This document shows, one piece after another, positions 19,062 through 27,863 of a stretch of 64,000 nucleotides of DNA. The DNA is from Speluncibacter jeojiensis (lineage in GTDB: Bacteria > Actinomycetota > Actinomycetes > Mycobacteriales > Mycobacteriaceae), in contig NZ_JAAIVF010000002.1 in NCBI RefSeq assembly GCF_029589495.1, positions 496,001 to 560,000 of the forward strand, given 5' to 3'. The notes beneath the pieces were generated by a model. That model was not told the origin of the DNA, ran no database searches, and worked only from the letters and a program-made list of their open reading frames with translations. The number at the start of each line of letters is the position of its first letter. Position 1 is the first letter of the stretch. A program made the position numbers and the translations under genes.

Positions 19062-19784
19062 ATGGTCGGCGTGACAGCGACAGACCGGACCGACACCACC
19101 GCACAGCAGGCGACGTTCGCCCAGGTCGGAAAGAGTTTCTATCCGACCATCGTCGCGATCTTCGCGCCCCTGTTGCTGATCTCCAACATCTGCGCGACCA
19201 AGGGCATCGCATTCGGGCCCGTCGTCGGCAACTGGTCGATCCTCACCGATGGCGGCTTCTTCCTGTTCCCGCTCGCCTACGTGCTCGGCGACGTGCTCAG
19301 CGAGGTATACGGCTTCAAGGCCACCCGCCGCGCGATCTACATCGGATTCGGGTTGGCGGTGCTCGGCGGCTTCTCGTTCTGGCTGGCGATGGTGCTGCCG
19401 GCCGCCGACTTCTACCAGAACCAGTCGTCGTTCGAGACCGTCATCCGGGCGTTCCTGCAGGTCCTGCTGGCGAGCCTGGCCGGGTACATGGTCGGGCAGA
19501 CGCTGAACGCGCTGGTCGTGGTGCGGATCAAGGCCCGCACCAAGGAGAAGCACCTGTGGGCACGGCTGGTCGGGTCGACAGTGGTCGGCGAGTTCGCCGA
19601 CACACTGGTGTTCTGCGCCATCGCCGCGGGCGCGATCGGTATCTCGACCGCGAACGACTTCATCACCTACGTGGCGCTGGGCTTCGTCTACAAGTCGCTG
19701 CTCGAGGTGGCGTTGATGCCGATCACCTACCGGGTCATCGCGTACGTGAAGAAGCACGAGCCGACGTACCAGGCCGCCGGCTGA
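19062..19784 (+). CDS. Queuosine precursor transporter (YhhQ/QPTR family)
   Basis: A 240-residue membrane protein of the VUT/ECF-type YhhQ family with six or seven spans. Family landmarks are NICATKGIAFG near the N-terminus, LAYVLGDVLSEVYGFKATRRAIYIGF in the middle (quoted in parts: LSEVYGF is diagnostic) and VGEFADTLVFCAIA in the second half. These proteins import queuine or preQ bases for tRNA modification. ATG 19062 is used; GTG 19071 is an alternative. It lies between gluQ and tgt, fitting queuosine salvage. Confidence 0.88.
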   Translation: MVGVTATDRTDTTAQQATFAQVGKSFYPTIVAIFAPLLLISNICATKGIAFGPVVGNWSILTDGGFFLFPLAYVLGDVLSEVYGFKATRRAIYIGFGLAVLGGFSFWLAMVLPAADFYQNQSSFETVIRAFLQVLLASLAGYMVGQTLNALVVVRIKARTKEKHLWARLVGSTVVGEFADTLVFCAIAAGAIGISTANDFITYVALGFVYKSLLEVALMPITYRVIAYVKKHEPTYQAAG

Positions 19785-19797
19785 CGCCGGGACCCGC

Positions 19798-20250
19798 TCA
19801 CCGCGGCGATGCGGAGCACGATTTGGTGATCACGCCGGCCTGACTGTTCACCCGCAGCGCGGTGCGGATCTCGGAGAGGAACTCGCCCAGCGCGGTCGCC
19901 GAGGCGACCCGCACCAGCATCAGGTAGTCGGCCGTGCCGGCCAGCGAATAGCAGGTCTCCACCTCGGGATACTTGACCAGTTTTTCGGCCAGGTCGGCGT
20001 GGTCGGCCGGGTCGGTCGGCGTGACCGCAACGAACGCGGAGACCGCGAAGCCGAGCTTTTCCGGATTGATCACCGCGCGGTAGCCCTCGATGACGCCGGT
20101 GGCTTCGAGGCGGTGCAACCGCGCGTGCACCGCGGATGCCGAGAGCATGACCTTCGCCCCCAGGTCGCTGAGCTTGGCCCGCCCGTTGCTTAGCAACTCG
20201 TCGACCAACTGCTGGTCCACCTGATCCAGACCATCCCCCACATGTGTCAT
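19798..20250 (-). CDS. Lrp/AsnC-family transcriptional regulator
   Basis: A 150-residue regulator. The HTH lies at about residues 10-55 (LVDELLSNGRAKLSDLGAKV then SASAVHARLHRLEATGVIEGY). A ferredoxin-like RAM ligand domain follows (FVAVTPTDPADH... EVETCYSLAGTADYLMLV). Such proteins sense amino acids as oligomers. ATG 20250 begins at the HTH. It is convergent with the queuosine transporter (13 bp between stops) and divergent from the small-peptide operon across about 390 bp; regulation of either is untested. Confidence 0.88.
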   Translation of the reverse strand: MTHVGDGLDQVDQQLVDELLSNGRAKLSDLGAKVMLSASAVHARLHRLEATGVIEGYRAVINPEKLGFAVSAFVAVTPTDPADHADLAEKLVKYPEVETCYSLAGTADYLMLVRVASATALGEFLSEIRTALRVNSQAGVITKSCSASPR

Positions 20251-20639
20251 GTCGCAGGACGATAACGGGCTGAACCCACACAGCGCCGGTCGTTCGGCAG
20301 AAACACAGCAAAGTCTGTGGTGCGCACGGCATCTACAAGATCGGCTGAGACGCCTCAACCGGCGGATTTCGACTCCGCCCATGCCGGTCCGGAAACTTTT
20401 TCGGCCAGGCGCCGGTCTGCCGAAAGATCTCGTCGCCCGACGTCTCTGCCACTGAACAATCAAGCGAAGTATTTGAAAGTCGCCGAATTGTCTCGACGCG
20501 GCAACACCGGTTATTTATCGTTCTGCGCATCGCCAGGTGGATCACCTGAGTCGACACGCAATTCGGGTGCGCAAACCGGCCACCACCGAACCGCGCAAGG
20601 CAAGTCACAAGACAGCAATACTCTTCACGAGGGGTACGA
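20251..20639. other. 389-bp lower-GC promoter region upstream of the small-peptide operon
   Basis: No convincing coding sequence. The right half (20460-20640) is clearly richer in A and T than the surroundings, with stretches such as GTATTTGAAAG and GGTTATTTATCG that could hold promoter elements. A long untranslated leader for the operon is possible. I see no riboswitch consensus. Confidence 0.4.
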
Positions 20640-21122
20640 ATGCTCCACAGCAGAGCTAGAAGAATCGGCATCGGCGCCATAGCCGTGGCCGGCGCAGCCA
20701 CGCTGACGCTGGCCACGAATGCTGCCGCTGCAACAGCAGTCGAGGGGGTTCCGACTGCCAGTTATCAACTATGCGGAACCGTCTATTCGGGTACCTGGAC
20801 GGAAAACTCCGCTCCGCCCGCTACCTCGCAGGGAATTCCCGGCGTCACTGTGACCGGAACGCTCTACAACAGCGACGGCACCGCGAGTGGGTGGACAGGC
20901 AATGCCACCACGGGTTCGGGAGGCGAGTACTGCGTCCAGGGCACGTCTGCTATGGCAACAACGGTTACCACCGGGGGTTACGTCGTTCTCACTGCAGCTT
21001 CGCCATCTACTCCGAGTCCCTGGGCGTCCGGCGGGAACACCCACATCAACTCGAGCGTGTTCGCCGATCACGGCTATGGCTTCCCCCCGCTGTCCGCGTA
21101 CCACTTCAACTTCGTACAGTGA
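20640..21122 (+). CDS. Small secreted protein, first gene of the small-peptide operon
   Basis: A 160-residue exported protein of unknown function. Residues 1-31 are a Sec signal peptide (RARRIG, a hydrophobic Ala/Leu/Thr core, cleavage near NAAAATA). The mature part is rich in Thr, Ser and Gly. It has two Cys (YQLCGTVYSG and GEYCVQG) that could pair, and a beta-rich pattern like carboxypeptidase-regulatory folds (GIPGVTVTGTLYNSDGTASG). The local GC is lower than in neighbours. The stop is only 9 bp before the first of four tiny ORFs, so it heads that operon. Confidence 0.7.
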   Translation: MLHSRARRIGIGAIAVAGAATLTLATNAAAATAVEGVPTASYQLCGTVYSGTWTENSAPPATSQGIPGVTVTGTLYNSDGTASGWTGNATTGSGGEYCVQGTSAMATTVTTGGYVVLTAASPSTPSPWASGGNTHINSSVFADHGYGFPPLSAYHFNFVQ

Positions 21123-21131
21123 GGTGACCCG

Positions 21132-21251
21132 ATGCTTTTCGATTTCGCGCAAGCATTGTCGCAACTGGTCAACGGCATCGCAGGCCCATTGGGCGGCTCT
21201 GTCAGCGGGCTGAACACACTCTCTTCAAAAGACTATTCAAGCGGGGCATGA
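21132..21251 (+). CDS. Tiny peptide gene 1 (39 aa)
   Basis: It starts MLFDFAQALSQLVNGIAG and ends KDYSSGA. There is no signal peptide. Hydrophobic and polar residues alternate in a pattern expected for an amphipathic helix, followed by a Gly/Ser-rich end. GAGGTGA sits 4 bases before the ATG and overlaps the stop of the secreted-protein gene. Size, composition and tandem arrangement recall PorA/PorH mycomembrane peptides of corynebacteria, but no sequence identity is claimed. Confidence 0.6.
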   Translation: MLFDFAQALSQLVNGIAGPLGGSVSGLNTLSSKDYSSGA

Positions 21252-21252
21252 G

Positions 21253-21384
21253 ATGAACATTCAGGGGTCAGTCGCAGAATCAACGAGCTCGCTTGGGCAG
21301 ACGGTAACGCAGATGCTTCCCATGCTGTTCCAGATGATGTTCCTCCAACCGCTCAATCTTTCCATAGGCTTCCAGGCCCACTAA
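21253..21384 (+). CDS. Tiny peptide gene 2 (43 aa)
   Basis: It starts MNIQGSVAESTSSLGQ, continues with a Met/Leu/Phe-rich hydrophobic stretch (MLPMLFQMMFLQPLNL) and ends GFQAH. It begins 1 base after the stop of peptide gene 1, so its translation is probably coupled; its own ribosome site is weak (GCGGGG). The hydrophobic stretch could insert in a membrane. No homolog recognised. Confidence 0.58.
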   Translation: MNIQGSVAESTSSLGQTVTQMLPMLFQMMFLQPLNLSIGFQAH

Positions 21385-21396
21385 GAAAGGAGCCTC

Positions 21397-21504
21397 ATGT
21401 CGTCACTCCAAATGCTTTCGGTGGACCTACTCGGCGTGTTCGGTAAGTTCTGGTTCACGGGCGGCAAAGAGCCCGTGGGCACATTCCTGCACGCGCTTTC
21501 TTAA
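21397..21504 (+). CDS. Tiny peptide gene 3 (35 aa)
   Basis: It starts MSSLQMLSVDLLGVFGKF and ends GTFLHALS. A strong AGAAAGGAG lies 5 bases before the ATG, the best evidence that it is translated. It has an amphipathic N-terminal half and no signal peptide. It is 12 bp from peptide gene 2 and 13 bp from peptide gene 4. Confidence 0.62.
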   Translation: MSSLQMLSVDLLGVFGKFWFTGGKEPVGTFLHALS

Positions 21505-21517
21505 AAGGAGTTGAAGA

Positions 21518-21649
21518 ATGCTGTCCAAGTTCTTAGACGGATCAGTTAGTATGGGCATGGGCGATTTCGCCGTTGCCGTCCTCGGGTTGTACACCGCCTC
21601 CTCCCAAGGCGCAGGCTGGGGCAGTTTGAATTCGTTGACCGGAGGCTGA
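21518..21649 (+). CDS. Tiny peptide gene 4 (43 aa)
   Basis: It starts MLSKFLDGSVSMGMGDF and ends with a Gly/Ser-rich tail (GWGSLNSLTGG). AAAAGGAG lies 8 bases upstream. The centre AVAVLGLYTA is hydrophobic. It is the last gene before a 14-bp hairpin terminator that begins 17 bases downstream. The length equals that of peptide 2 and of the separate peptide gene at 42665-42796. Confidence 0.62.
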   Translation: MLSKFLDGSVSMGMGDFAVAVLGLYTASSQGAGWGSLNSLTGG

Positions 21650-21665
21650 TCCCGAGCCACTCACA

Positions 21666-22970
<1,305 letters not shown>

Positions 22971-22980
22971 TCAAACCGGC

Positions 22981-23778
22981 TCAGTCGCCGAGCATCGAGC
23001 GGCGACCGGCGGCCAAAGGGCTCTGCGCGGTGAGTCCGCCGTCGACCACGAGGGTCTGCCCCGACACGTACCGCGACTCGTCCGACGCCAGGTAGACCAT
23101 CGCGTAGCCGATGTCCTCCGGGCTGCCCAGCATGTCCAACGCGTTCGCCGCCTGGATGCCCGCGACTACGTCCGCGGGCAGGTTGTCCCGCAGCGCCGGC
23201 GTCATGATCGCGCCCGGCGCGACCGCGTTGCAGCGGATCCCCTGCCGGCCGTACTGGGTGGCGATGTACTGGGTCAGTCGGATCACCGCGGCCTTCGCCG
23301 ACCCGTAGGCGCACTGCAGCGAATCGCCGAGCAGCCCGCCGACCGAGGCGGTATTGATGATCGACCCGCCGCCGGCCTCGATCATGTGCGGGATCGCCAG
23401 TCGCGAGGCGACCACCGTGCTGCGCACGTTGAGCGTCATCGTCCGGTCCCACTCGTCCAGGTCGAGCCGCAGCAGGTCGAGGTCCTTTTTCGGGTTGCTG
23501 CCGCCGACGTGGTTGCTCAACGTGGTGATGCCGCCGAACTCGGCGACCGCGCGGTCGATCATCGCGGCCACCGACGCCTCGTCCATCACGTCCACGCCGA
23601 CGCCGACTGCGGCGCCCCCGCTCGCCCGGATCTCGGCGGCGGCCTGCTGTGCGGCGTCGTCGTGCAGATCCGCGATCAGCACCTGTGCGCCCTCACCGGC
23701 CATCAACTCCGCCGCCGACCGGCCGATTCCGCTGGCCGCCCCGGTGATGACGACCTTCTTGCCCTCGAGCCTGTTCAT
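22981..23778 (-). CDS. Short-chain dehydrogenase/reductase
   Basis: A 265-residue classical SDR. TGAASGIG at 12-19 binds the nucleotide and the triad is Ser145, Tyr158 and Lys162 (YGSAK). The usual NNAG motif reads SNHVGG, and GQTLVVDGG is near the C-terminus. ATG 23778 has AAAGG 9 bases upstream; an ATG three codons earlier has no usable spacing. It lies 38 bp after the membrane-protein gene on the same strand and may belong to that TetR-controlled unit. Substrate unknown. Confidence 0.88.
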   Translation of the reverse strand: MNRLEGKKVVITGAASGIGRSAAELMAGEGAQVLIADLHDDAAQQAAAEIRASGGAAVGVGVDVMDEASVAAMIDRAVAEFGGITTLSNHVGGSNPKKDLDLLRLDLDEWDRTMTLNVRSTVVASRLAIPHMIEAGGGSIINTASVGGLLGDSLQCAYGSAKAAVIRLTQYIATQYGRQGIRCNAVAPGAIMTPALRDNLPADVVAGIQAANALDMLGSPEDIGYAMVYLASDESRYVSGQTLVVDGGLTAQSPLAAGRRSMLGD

Positions 23779-23816
23779 CGTGTGCATCCTTTCGATTCGT
23801 GTTGTGCGGGTGTGGA

Positions 23817-24929
23817 TCACGCCGCGACCGCTTCGTGGCGTCCGCCGTTGCGGTCCCGCTTGAGGTAGACGACCAGCCCGGTCAGCGCCGCCGCCGCGGC
23901 CAGCCACAGGCCGACGATCAGCAGTCCGTGTCCGACGCCCGCTCCGCCGAAGTAGACGACCGAGCGCATCGCCTGCACCACACCGGAACCGATCCAGAAA
24001 TTGTGCAGCCACTCCCAGAACGGCGGCATGAAGCCGGTCGGGATCGCGCCGCCGGCGCTCGGGAAGTTCAGGAAGATCGCGAACGTCATCACCAGGAAGA
24101 TCGCCGCCTGCCCGAGCACCTTGTTGCACAGCATCGCGACCAACCCGACCGCGAACGTGTAGACCATGCCGATCAGCACCATCGCCGTCAGTCCCGCTGC
24201 GGTGGCGCCGTAGCTGCCGACGAAGATCGAGGAGATGCCGAACGCGATCAGCGTGGCGAGCACCGACATCACGCCGAGCACGGTGACCTGGTGCCGCACC
24301 CGCAGCTTCGGTGCGGCCTGGGAGACCACGGTGACGGTCAGGTAGCCGCCAATGGTGCAGACCACCATGAAGTAGAACAGTCCCATACCGGTGCCGTCAC
24401 CGCCTCCGAGCGGGGCGACGTCGTGCACCACCAGTTGGGTGCCGGTAGCCGACGCCAGTTGCTGCCCGACCTTCTCGACCGTCTGCGTCACGGTCATCCC
24501 CGCGCCCGAGGCGACATGCGCAGTGACGGTCGGGCCGAGCTCGATCGCCCCGGCGATCTTCTGGTACTGGAGCTGGTCGAGCGTGGCGGACAGGTCGGTC
24601 GAGGTGCTGACCGCGAACGCGCCGTCGGAGTGCTGACTCAGCTGGTCGGCGACCATCGAGGTCTGCGCGGACGGGCCGACCAGCGCGAGCTTGACGTCAT
24701 GCGGGGTCGGGTGGTGGAACGCGCTGATGTAGCAGAGCGCGAACATGACCACGAAGAAGATCGGGAACACCATCGCCTTGGCGATGCCTCCCCACGGCGG
24801 CGCGCTCGGCGTGTCTGCCGCCGGGGCGGGGCCGGGGCGCTCGTGTTCGAGCGTGACCGCCGGGGCGACCGCGGCGACGTCGGCCTCGAACGCCTCCTCG
24901 AATTCCTCCATGCCGTGATGCTGAGTCAT
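23817..24929 (-). CDS. ABC-2/YhgE-like membrane protein under TetR control
   Basis: A 370-residue membrane protein. After a 60-residue cytoplasmic N-terminus comes one span (about 65-88), a roughly 110-residue external domain, then five further spans to the C-terminus. The layout matches the DUF3533/YhgE-Pip or ABC-2 permease group. No ATPase gene adjoins it. ATG 24929 has GGTGGA upstream. Its promoter contains three identical operator palindromes shared with the divergent tetR gene, so it is probably repressed by that regulator and has an export or stress role. Confidence 0.72.
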   Translation of the reverse strand: MTQHHGMEEFEEAFEADVAAVAPAVTLEHERPGPAPAADTPSAPPWGGIAKAMVFPIFFVVMFALCYISAFHHPTPHDVKLALVGPSAQTSMVADQLSQHSDGAFAVSTSTDLSATLDQLQYQKIAGAIELGPTVTAHVASGAGMTVTQTVEKVGQQLASATGTQLVVHDVAPLGGGDGTGMGLFYFMVVCTIGGYLTVTVVSQAAPKLRVRHQVTVLGVMSVLATLIAFGISSIFVGSYGATAAGLTAMVLIGMVYTFAVGLVAMLCNKVLGQAAIFLVMTFAIFLNFPSAGGAIPTGFMPPFWEWLHNFWIGSGVVQAMRSVVYFGGAGVGHGLLIVGLWLAAAAALTGLVVYLKRDRNGGRHEAVAA

Positions 24930-24960
24930 CGGATCCACCTTCACTGAAGTCACTGCGTGC

Positions 24961-25021
24961 GTCAACAACGTTGACAAAGGGCAGTCAACACCGTTGACGC
25001 CTGGTTGTCAACAGTGTTGAC
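24961..25021. promoter_or_regulatory. Triple TetR operator, GTCAAC-N3-GTTGAC
   Basis: Three copies of GTCAACNNNGTTGAC lie at 24961-24975, 24984-24998 and 25007-25021, with centre triplets AAC, ACC and AGT and starts exactly 23 bp apart. They fill the divergent promoter between the membrane-protein gene and tetR. Each right arm reads GTTGAC and could also supply a -35 element. The regular spacing suggests cooperative binding of several TetR dimers. Confidence 0.8.
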
Positions 25022-25071
25022 GAGCGTCACGTGATGAGGTTGACTCGAAGGCGGACGAAACGGAGGACCCC

Positions 25072-25677
25072 ATGCCCACACGTGATGCAGATGCCGCGCA
25101 GGCAGCGACCGGCGCCGATCCCGGACCGGCGAAGGCGAACGGCACGCAGGCGCACCGGCAGCAGGTTCAGGCAGTGGCCACCGAACTGTTCGCCGCCCAG
25201 GGTTTCGCCGCCACCGGCGTGCGCGAGATCGCGGCCCGGGCCGGTGTGGACCCGGCGCTGGTCATCCGCTGGTTCGGGTCCAAGGAAAAGCTGTTCCTGC
25301 GGACGATGACGATGCCGGACACCTTCACCGCGGTGATCGCCGGACCGCTCGACGACCTCGGCCGCCGGCTGGTCGACTTCCTCGTGCAGCGCACCCGCAA
25401 CGAGGCCACGCACGTCTTCGCGGCACTGCTGCGCGCCTCTGACCGTCCCACCGTCCAGGTGCACCTGCGCGAGGCGGTCGACGAGATGATCGTGGCGAAC
25501 CTGGCACAGCGGCTGCCGGGGACCTCGACGGACCTGCGCTCACGCCTGATCTCGGCACAGGTCACCGGCCTGATGGCCGCGCTGCACGTCGTGCAGGATC
25601 CCGGGCTGGTCTCGGCGCCGGCCGAGGAGCTGGTCGCGTACTACGGCCGCGCGATCCAGCTGCTGGTCGACGGCTGA
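25072..25677 (+). CDS. TetR-family transcriptional regulator
   Basis: A 201-residue regulator. The HTH lies at about residues 28-75 (VATELFAAQGFAATGVREIA then AGVDPALVIRWFGSKEKLF). The C-terminal half (about 85-201) is helical and resembles the TetR_C domain of actinobacterial drug or stress regulators. GGAGGACC precedes ATG 25072. It is divergent from the membrane-protein gene and probably represses both itself and that unit through the triple operator. Confidence 0.9.
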   Translation: MPTRDADAAQAATGADPGPAKANGTQAHRQQVQAVATELFAAQGFAATGVREIAARAGVDPALVIRWFGSKEKLFLRTMTMPDTFTAVIAGPLDDLGRRLVDFLVQRTRNEATHVFAALLRASDRPTVQVHLREAVDEMIVANLAQRLPGTSTDLRSRLISAQVTGLMAALHVVQDPGLVSAPAEELVAYYGRAIQLLVDG

Positions 25678-25717
25678 CCGTTTCAGGCCGGCGGCTCGGT
25701 ATCGCGAGGGCGCGGGG

Positions 25718-26146
25718 TCAGCCGACGCGCTTGCGCAGGCCGTCGGTCGCGGCCTCGAGGATCGACTTCTGCGCCCGCTTGACGAGGAAGCCCGGCACCG
25801 AGGCGCGGATGTCCACCGCCAGCGTGAACGCGACGTGGGTTCCCTTCGGCGTCGCGGTGAGCCGGTATTCGCCGTCCTGGCTGCTCAGCCGCGCGCTCTC
25901 GACCAGCTTCCAGCTGACGCGCTCGTCGCCGTCCCACTCGTACTCCACGACGTGCTCGTCGGAGACGCCCATGACCAGCACCGACTGACGCACCCGCTGC
26001 GGGCGGCCGTCCGGGTGCCAGGACTCGACCGTGACGTCGCGGTGCACCGGCGACCAGCTCGGCATCGACTCGACATCGGCGAGCACCGCCATCACCTGCG
26101 CGGGCGTCGCCGCGATGTCGACCTCACGTCCTCCGGTCACCGTCAT
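25718..26146 (-). CDS. SRPBCC (START-like) family protein
   Basis: A 142-residue single-domain protein of the polyketide cyclase/dehydrase-like SRPBCC superfamily. It has the beta-rich opening REVDIAATPAQVMAVLADVES, the SMPSWSP turn and a long C-terminal helix (VKRAQKSILEAATDGLRKRV). Such proteins bind hydrophobic ligands in a helix-grip cavity. Similar proteins are common singletons in mycolic-acid bacteria. No pathway context here. Confidence 0.75.
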   Translation of the reverse strand: MTVTGGREVDIAATPAQVMAVLADVESMPSWSPVHRDVTVESWHPDGRPQRVRQSVLVMGVSDEHVVEYEWDGDERVSWKLVESARLSSQDGEYRLTATPKGTHVAFTLAVDIRASVPGFLVKRAQKSILEAATDGLRKRVG

Positions 26147-26164
26147 GCCGACGAAACTAGTCGA

Positions 26165-26863
26165 TCACGCCCCGCCGCTCACATCGGCGACCTGCGCGAG
26201 TCGCGCGACCGCGGCGTCGACGACGGCCAGCGCCACGCTGTCGCTGTCGAGCCGCTCCCCCTCCGTGACGGTCGCCGCCCAGCTCCGGCCGTGCGCGTAG
26301 GCGCTGAGCAGGTTCCACTGGGTGAGTACCTCGACCGCAGGGTCGCGGCCGCCGAGCGCGCCCGGCGCCATCAGCAGCCCCGCCTGCGCGACGATGTAGC
26401 TGTCCGAGTCGATCGTGTGGAATCGGCGCTCGCTCAGCTCCGGTCGCAGTGTGCGGGCGGCGGCGGCCAGCTCGTCGCACCGGGCGTCGACAGCGGCCTG
26501 AGCGGTCGGGTCGGCGCGGGCGATCTCCAGGTACTGATGCCTGAACACCTGGTCACGGAACCCGAACTGCAGTGTGCGATAACACTGTTCGTCGACCGGA
26601 CCGGCCATCATCCAGAGGGCGGTGGACGCGGTGGTGATCGCCGAGCGTAGCAACGTCGGGTGCGCGAACTCGTGCGGGTCGCCGTCGCGGGAAGCCAGGT
26701 CCAGGTGGTCGAGTGCGCTGCGCAGGAGTTCGACGACGGTGCCCGACAGCGACAGCCCGGCCGGCTGCAGGGTCCGGTCCGCGTGGTCGGCGTCCGAACC
26801 CGGACGCACCTGGATCCGGCCCAGCCGGTCGCCCAGGTCACCGATCGATACCCGATCGTCCAT
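26165..26863 (-). CDS. Conserved hypothetical protein
   Basis: 232 residues, no signal peptide or membrane span. It is helical and rich in Ala, Leu and Asp. The middle (STALWMMAGPVDEQCYRTLQ...) and the segment QWNLLSAYAHGRSW look conserved, with two His and an Arg, but I cannot match a known enzyme family. ATG 26863 is used because the preceding codons overlap the divergent gene region. It lies 18 bp upstream of the SRPBCC gene on the same strand and may be cotranscribed. Confidence 0.55.
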   Translation of the reverse strand: MDDRVSIGDLGDRLGRIQVRPGSDADHADRTLQPAGLSLSGTVVELLRSALDHLDLASRDGDPHEFAHPTLLRSAITTASTALWMMAGPVDEQCYRTLQFGFRDQVFRHQYLEIARADPTAQAAVDARCDELAAAARTLRPELSERRFHTIDSDSYIVAQAGLLMAPGALGGRDPAVEVLTQWNLLSAYAHGRSWAATVTEGERLDSDSVALAVVDAAVARLAQVADVSGGA

Positions 26864-26903
26864 ACCCGGAATGTAGCCCGATCGCAGGCGGCAGAATTCG
26901 TCT

Positions 26904-27173
26904 ATGGAGCCGCGGCAAGCACTGAACCTGCGCATGGCCTTCGACGTGCTGACCGCCTACGAGGACAGCCGCGTCACCGGCGACTCGCAGTTCCTCGACG
27001 ACGAGCTGTCCCGGCTGGGCACCGACACCGACCCCGCGGTCCCGCTGCACCTGGTCGCCGGGCTGGTGATGCTGGGCCACTACTTGGCCGAGGATGCCGC
27101 CGCACACACCGGGGATACCCTTGATCAGGTGCTGCGGCGGGCCGGCGACCGCATCACCGGCGACACGACGTGA
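26904..27173 (+). CDS. Small hypothetical protein (89 aa)
   Basis: An acidic 89-residue helical protein (MEPRQALNLRMAFDVLTAYE...), with no signal or recognised motif. It is divergent from the hypothetical gene across 40 bp and convergent with tRNA-Ser(CGA). Codon bias fits a real gene. Confidence 0.5.
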   Translation: MEPRQALNLRMAFDVLTAYEDSRVTGDSQFLDDELSRLGTDTDPAVPLHLVAGLVMLGHYLAEDAAAHTGDTLDQVLRRAGDRITGDTT

Positions 27174-27185
27174 GGGTCGCGAAAC

Positions 27186-27221
27186 GAGTGAACCCCCGAC
27201 CGCGGGGTCGAGGGTTCACTC
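27186..27221. terminator. Hairpin terminator after tRNA-Ser(CGA)
   Basis: GAGTGAACCC-C-CGACC pairs with GGTCG-A-GGGTTCACTC, leaving one mismatch. It lies 5 bases downstream of the minus-strand tRNA and 13 bases after the convergent small gene. Confidence 0.7.
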
Positions 27222-27225
27222 TTGG

Positions 27226-27313
27226 CGGTGGCGGAGGGATTTGAACCCTCGGTACGGGGTTACCGCACACAGCATTTCGAGTGCTGCACCTTCGGCCGCT
27301 CGGACACGCCACC
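27226..27313 (-). tRNA. tRNA-Ser (anticodon CGA)
   Basis: An 88-nt class II tRNA. The acceptor GGTGGCG pairs with CGCCACC. The anticodon arm is CAGCA-CTCGAAA-TGCTG. The long variable arm is present, and the T-loop is GGGTTCAAATCCC. Confidence 0.95.
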
Positions 27314-27358
27314 GCCGAGAACTGTACCGGACCGTCGCACCAGGCCGAAATCGGCCCG

Positions 27359-27856
27359 TCAGCGCCGGTCGCGGAAGAAATCTTCGAGCAGCGCAGCGCA
27401 CTCCGGCTCGAGCACACCGCCGCGGACCTCGGGTCGATGGGTGAGCCGACGGTCGCGCACCACGTCCCACAGCGACCCGACCGCGCCGGTCTTCGGCTCC
27501 CACGCGCCGAACACCACGCGCGCCACCCGGGCCAGCACCAGCGCGCCCGCGCACATCGTGCACGGCTCCAACGTCACCGCGATCGTCGCACCCTCGAGCC
27601 GCCAGCCGTCGCCGTGCAGGGGGGCCGCCGCGCGCAGCGCCAGGATCTCCGCGTGCGCGGTCGGATCGGCCAGCTGTTCACGCGCGTTCGACGCGCGTGC
27701 GAGCTCGCGTCCCTGCGCGTCGACGATCACCGCACCGACCGGGACGTCCTCCCCCTTCGCCGCACCGGCCGCCTGGATGGCGCGGCGGACCAGGTCCTCG
27801 TCGCGGCGCAGGTCGGAGCGCAGCGGATCGTCCGGGTGCATCCGGCCGGGCGTCAC
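27359..27856 (-). CDS. tadA: tRNA-specific adenosine deaminase
   Basis: A 165-residue cytidine-deaminase-fold enzyme that converts A34 to inosine in tRNA-Arg(ACG); that tRNA is encoded at 52292 in this window. The zinc/catalytic motif is HAE (His68, Glu70) with PCTMC (Cys99, Cys102). DVPVGAVIVD and the substrate-loop asparagine in SNAREQ are also seen. GTG 27856 is 7 bp from the stop of the TadA-associated gene upstream. An internal ATG at 27841 is possible. The pair matches Rv3752c/Rv3753c order. Confidence 0.92.
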   Translation of the reverse strand: MTPGRMHPDDPLRSDLRRDEDLVRRAIQAAGAAKGEDVPVGAVIVDAQGRELARASNAREQLADPTAHAEILALRAAAPLHGDGWRLEGATIAVTLEPCTMCAGALVLARVARVVFGAWEPKTGAVGSLWDVVRDRRLTHRPEVRGGVLEPECAALLEDFFRDRR

Positions 27857-27863
27857 CGCCGGC

